A DNA stretch of 64,000 nt, from assembly GCA_964416595.1 (NCBI GenBank), contig CAYQES010000014.1:1-64000 (forward strand), given 5' to 3'. The position numbers were made by a program, and so were the translations under genes. This document shows, in pieces, positions 60,932-64,000 of this stretch; position 1 is the stretch's first letter; each line of letters starts with the position of its first letter. Below the pieces are notes generated by a model. It was not told where the DNA came from, did not search any database, and worked only from the letters and a program-made list of their open reading frames with translations. Source of the stretch: JAKFYM01 sp964416595 (GTDB lineage: Bacteria > Bdellovibrionota > UBA1018 > CAIPTA01).

Positions 60932-63193
60932 TTGCGTATGGCAGCGGCCTCTTGGCAGCAATGGAAGAATTCTAAATTGCCTTATGTGTGTTTGGCTTTG
61001 GTTTCCTTTGTATTATTTGGCCTACAAATTCTCTTGCCTGTATTGATCAATTTTCTTTTTTCGCAAATTTCTACAGCCAATGTGTTGCCATTGGTTTTTT
61101 TAGGGTTTTCGTCGGGAATTGTGGCTGTATTGTGGCTGCGGGAGCGGCGCTGTTTTTTCTATGGAACTTATGGCCTGCCATTTTTGCTCGTGGCTGGGTT
61201 TTTTTTACCCTATTTTTCTGCTTCGGATTTTAGTTACTTTTTTCTTTATTCCGTTTCATTTTTTTTGGCTGGCACCGCTATTTTTAGTGCCATAGCACTC
61301 CTGGATTCTTATGGGGCCTTGGCCGCAGATTTAGCGGGAGGTGCTTTGGGGCTTTTGTGTACGCTCCTACTCCTCCCCGTGGTAGGCGCAGAGCGCTTAT
61401 TGGGAATGTTGTGCTGTGTGGGATTTGTGGCCGCCACTCTTTTGGCTTGGTGCCAGAATAAAAAGTTTTTTACATGGCTTTCCCTTTTTTCATTTTTGTT
61501 TTGCTTGACGCTAGTAATAAAGGTTGGCGGGTGGGATTTATTAAAAAACACCAGGGCGTTGCCCTCTCCGGAAGTGCGCTTGTCTAGCCCCTATCTCAAT
61601 GCCCGGCGCGCCCTCGATCAAGGGTTGTCCGATTGGCAAGATGGCGGTTGGGGATTACTTGGGCGAGTGGACTTGCTTCAGCGCAAAGAGGGCCTCCGTT
61701 GGGATTTATATTATAATAATGCTCGGGTGAGCTCCGTTTCTGAAGGTCCATCGCAGAGAAATTACTTGCAAATAATTCCTCCCGGGCGATCAGCTTTTGT
61801 GGTGGGCGTTGGGGGCGGTGGAGATATTAGTCAGCTCAGCAGTTTGGGTTATAAAAAAATTTATGGTGCGGAAATCAACGAAGGAGCTTTGGCACTATTA
61901 CGGAAAAATTTTTCATCCTTAGCGCATTCGGAAATTAATCTACATTCATTTGATGGCCGTAGTGTTTTGAGTCAAACGGATGAAAAATTTGATCTTTTAT
62001 TATTTAATTATGCAGATCTCTACGTGCGGGGCCCGTTCTTAGATATTTACTCTATGAATTATTTATACACAAAAGAGGCCTTTACCGGTTTTTTGCGTAA
62101 CTTAACGACCGATGGAAATATTCTCATTGCAAAGACATTTCATGACGGGCATTTGGAGGCCACTTATCGAGTGCTTTATTCTTTGCTGGAAGCCATTCGT
62201 GAAGAAAAAAAGGATCCAGCCCAGCATTTGGCTGTGGTTCAATATGACATTGATCTAAAAACCCCTTTTTCCCGAGATATTGTGTTTTTGTTGTATTCCC
62301 AGCAGCCGCTGGCGCGGGGAGCGGTTGGAAATTTTTTACGGAAAACCATTCATCATCATAAAGATTCACTGCAATTAGTTTATCCCCAACAACTGGGGGA
62401 TTTGGTGGCCAAGGGAGATTTTTCTCGAGAAATTCAATCCCTCGTAGAAAAGAACGCAGTTGATGGCCACGGCTATCGATTGTCTACGGATCGTTGGCCT
62501 TATGTTTACCATGTTCGTTACCCTAAAATTTTTTCGGAAGAGCCTTTTCGCACCTTGATCGTGGGAGCCTTACTATTGATTTTTTTCTCTGCTGGAATTT
62601 TTTTCAAGCAGGATTCTAGAATGCGACCGAACCGCAGAGAGTTATTGTTATTTTTCCTCGCTCTGGCTTTAGGTTGCGCCTATGGCTGGATAGAGATAGG
62701 CCTAGTACAGTCTGCTTCCCCGTTCTTACGCTCGCCCTTGCAAGCTTTTGTGGCCACCGTATTTCCCATTCTATTGGCCGGGGCTCTTGGTGCTTTAATG
62801 GCCAAAAAGGTTTCTTGGAAACTCAATTTTGTGCTGGTGATATTGGGTGTGTTTTATATTTGGTGTTTACAATTATTGTTAGAAAGAGTTGGTTATTTAT
62901 TGCCGTTGAATTATACGACCCGCTTTTTGATCATTGTGGCTCTGGTTTTTCCGGGCGCGCTTTTACTGGGCACAATCTTCCCTAAGTTAATCTATCTTTT
63001 CGGTCAGGAGTCTCGCCTTTTTCGATCTTTTGCCATGGGGGTGAATTCTTTTGGTATGGTGGTGGCTACGGCGCTGGGCCTATTTGTGTCCATATATTTT
63101 GATAAAAATATGGTTATTACTTTTGGTGTGAGCGCTTATGCTCTGGTGATTGCGTTACTGGTAAAAGAAAAAAAATTACTACTGGAAGTGTGA
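60932..63193 (+). CDS. Membrane-embedded spermidine-synthase-like protein
   Basis: The 753-residue protein has N-terminal membrane helices (about 16-200). A soluble Rossmann domain follows (about 220-520) with SAM-type motif VVGVGGGGDISQL, acidic YGAEINEGAL and FDLLLFNYAD, as in polyamine aminopropyltransferases. About six more membrane helices lie to the end. The initiation codon is TTG 60932 or ATG 60938. Such fused proteins are widespread in bacteria without a settled function. It is divergent from the oxygenase operon, and its stop overlaps the aminotransferase start (TGATG). Confidence 0.82.
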   Translation: MRMAAASWQQWKNSKLPYVCLALVSFVLFGLQILLPVLINFLFSQISTANVLPLVFLGFSSGIVAVLWLRERRCFFYGTYGLPFLLVAGFFLPYFSASDFSYFFLYSVSFFLAGTAIFSAIALLDSYGALAADLAGGALGLLCTLLLLPVVGAERLLGMLCCVGFVAATLLAWCQNKKFFTWLSLFSFLFCLTLVIKVGGWDLLKNTRALPSPEVRLSSPYLNARRALDQGLSDWQDGGWGLLGRVDLLQRKEGLRWDLYYNNARVSSVSEGPSQRNYLQIIPPGRSAFVVGVGGGGDISQLSSLGYKKIYGAEINEGALALLRKNFSSLAHSEINLHSFDGRSVLSQTDEKFDLLLFNYADLYVRGPFLDIYSMNYLYTKEAFTGFLRNLTTDGNILIAKTFHDGHLEATYRVLYSLLEAIREEKKDPAQHLAVVQYDIDLKTPFSRDIVFLLYSQQPLARGAVGNFLRKTIHHHKDSLQLVYPQQLGDLVAKGDFSREIQSLVEKNAVDGHGYRLSTDRWPYVYHVRYPKIFSEEPFRTLIVGALLLIFFSAGIFFKQDSRMRPNRRELLLFFLALALGCAYGWIEIGLVQSASPFLRSPLQAFVATVFPILLAGALGALMAKKVSWKLNFVLVILGVFYIWCLQLLLERVGYLLPLNYTTRFLIIVALVFPGALLLGTIFPKLIYLFGQESRLFRSFAMGVNSFGMVVATALGLFVSIYFDKNMVITFGVSAYALVIALLVKEKKLLLEV

Positions 63194-64000
63194 TGGCAAC
63201 AGAATTTTTTGATGGATTTCTTAAGGTGGCGCCTGTGGCGGGTGTGGCTGCGTATCCTCCATCTTTAGATATTTCTAGTATTAGTCCGGCTATGAATCTG
63301 CATACTTTTGAAAATCAAGATCCTGAATTAAGGGCTCTGATTGCCTCTTTAGTAAGAGAAATTTCTCCTAACGAAGTTATGTCGTATCCATTTTCTCTGG
63401 TGGAGTGCTTGCATAAAGATTTGGCTAATGAATTTAGTGTGAGCCCAGCGCAACTGGTGGTGGGTTTGGGAGTAGACGGGATTTTAAAACAGATTCTATC
63501 CACATTGATGCCAGAGGGTGTGCCCGTGGGATCTGTGCGGCCTGTATGGCGCCGCTTTCATCGCTCTTGTGTGGCACGGAAATGCCCTGTGCAGTTTTAT
63601 GAGCGCCCGGAAGATCCCCTGGGAAAAAATGGCGTGGATTCTTTATTGGTTCAGCTTCAGGAAAAACCAGTTCGAATGTTCTATCTGGTAAATCCAGACA
63701 CGATTGTGCCCCGGTATATCATTCCTGCTGAATTAGAGCGACTGGCAAATTTTTGTTTTAGAGCTGGCACCCTTCTCTTGGTGGATGAATCTTATATAGA
63801 ATTTAAAGATCATGACAATTTCAGCGCCATCTCGCTGATAAAAAAATACCCTAATGTTGTGGTGCTGCGCAGTTTTTCTAAAGCCTGGGGGTTGGCGGGG
63901 TTCCGTGTGGGCGTGGCCATCGGCGATGAGCGCTGGATGAATGAAATACACAAGGGCCGCCATTTAGTTCCTACTTCCGGCATGAGCTTAGAAATTACAC
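63193..64000 (+). CDS. HisC-like PLP-dependent aminotransferase (partial, 3' end outside window)
   Basis: I translated 269 codons without a stop to the window end. The fold-type I features are FYLVNPDTIVPRYIIP (substrate/PLP loop), LLVDESYIEF with the PLP-binding aspartate, and VVLRSFSKAWGLAGFRVGV with the Schiff-base lysine. These are as in histidinol-phosphate aminotransferases and their relatives. The N-terminal part is less typical of biosynthetic HisC. Coupling with the spermidine-synthase-like gene and closeness to the oxygenase operon suggest a role in that pathway and not in histidine synthesis. Confidence 0.83.
   Translation, partial: MATEFFDGFLKVAPVAGVAAYPPSLDISSISPAMNLHTFENQDPELRALIASLVREISPNEVMSYPFSLVECLHKDLANEFSVSPAQLVVGLGVDGILKQILSTLMPEGVPVGSVRPVWRRFHRSCVARKCPVQFYERPEDPLGKNGVDSLLVQLQEKPVRMFYLVNPDTIVPRYIIPAELERLANFCFRAGTLLLVDESYIEFKDHDNFSAISLIKKYPNVVVLRSFSKAWGLAGFRVGVAIGDERWMNEIHKGRHLVPTSGMSLEIT

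Noticed and set aside
1..64000. CRISPR arrays, insertion sequences or rRNA genes
   Set aside because: No regularly spaced repeats, transposase motifs or rRNA sequence were seen on either strand.

Overview
The window spans a bacterial replication origin and about 57 kb on its right side. Genes left of position 6041 run leftward and dnaA onward runs rightward, so replication and transcription are co-directional on both arms. The left arm is rsmG (cut by the window edge), mnmG, mnmE, yidC, yidD, rnpA, rpmH. The right arm is dnaA, oriC, dnaN, recF, gyrB, gyrA. A Gram-negative host is indicated by a long YidC with a periplasmic domain, lipoproteins, a Tat-exported PhoD and a GST. The F0 genes atpB-atpE next to gyrA, separated from the F1 genes, and the general protein style suggest the Bdellovibrionota or a related deltaproteobacterial lineage. 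This is inference from gene order, not a proven placement. A run of 10 Ns inside menD shows the sequence is a draft assembly.

Layout. 1-18.06 kb: origin housekeeping block, a TPR lipoprotein and a small F0 operon ended by a bidirectional terminator. 18.06-22.3 kb: uvrA and a phosphohexomutase, leftward. 22.4-22.6 kb: tRNA-Arg(ACG) and tRNA-Ser(GCT), then a GATATC-rich palindrome. 22.7-38.5 kb: an accessory region. It holds a cysteine-repeat lipoprotein, an ATP-grasp/VOC pair, a decayed PhyH-type oxygenase, a TauD-type oxygenase, a methyltransferase with a VKGC/HTTM-like membrane protein and a GT-C glycosyltransferase. It also holds a five-gene polysaccharide-like operon (AsnB-like, UDP-sugar dehydrogenase-like, GT2, alpha/alpha toroid, AsnB). 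38.5-50.1 kb: a further 2OG oxygenase and one very long leftward operon. That operon encodes a GST, a hotdog thioesterase, Map and the complete chorismate-to-demethylmenaquinone route (menF, menD, menH, menB, menA, menC, menE). It ends in a small membrane protein and a second VKGC/HTTM-like protein. 50.1-53.2 kb: Sua5, PhoD and a secreted unknown.

53.3-64 kb is the most unusual part. A leftward operon with mostly overlapping genes encodes six putative Fe(II)/2-oxoglutarate oxygenases (five AspH-like, one prolyl-4-hydroxylase-like), a small unknown protein and a cobalamin-type radical SAM enzyme. It is flanked by a fold-III PLP decarboxylase and by a divergent pair: a membrane-embedded spermidine-synthase-like protein and a HisC-like aminotransferase cut by the window end. 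With the oxygenases elsewhere, the window holds about nine 2OG-oxygenase genes or remnants. I interpret the operon as an undescribed biosynthetic or modification pathway for an amino-acid- or polyamine-derived product, or for a protein substrate. The sequence alone does not identify the substrate.

A second theme is vitamin K chemistry. A VKGC-like protein retaining the lysine that aligns with the catalytic base of gamma-glutamyl carboxylase sits at the end of a full menaquinone operon, and a second such protein lies at 27.3 kb.
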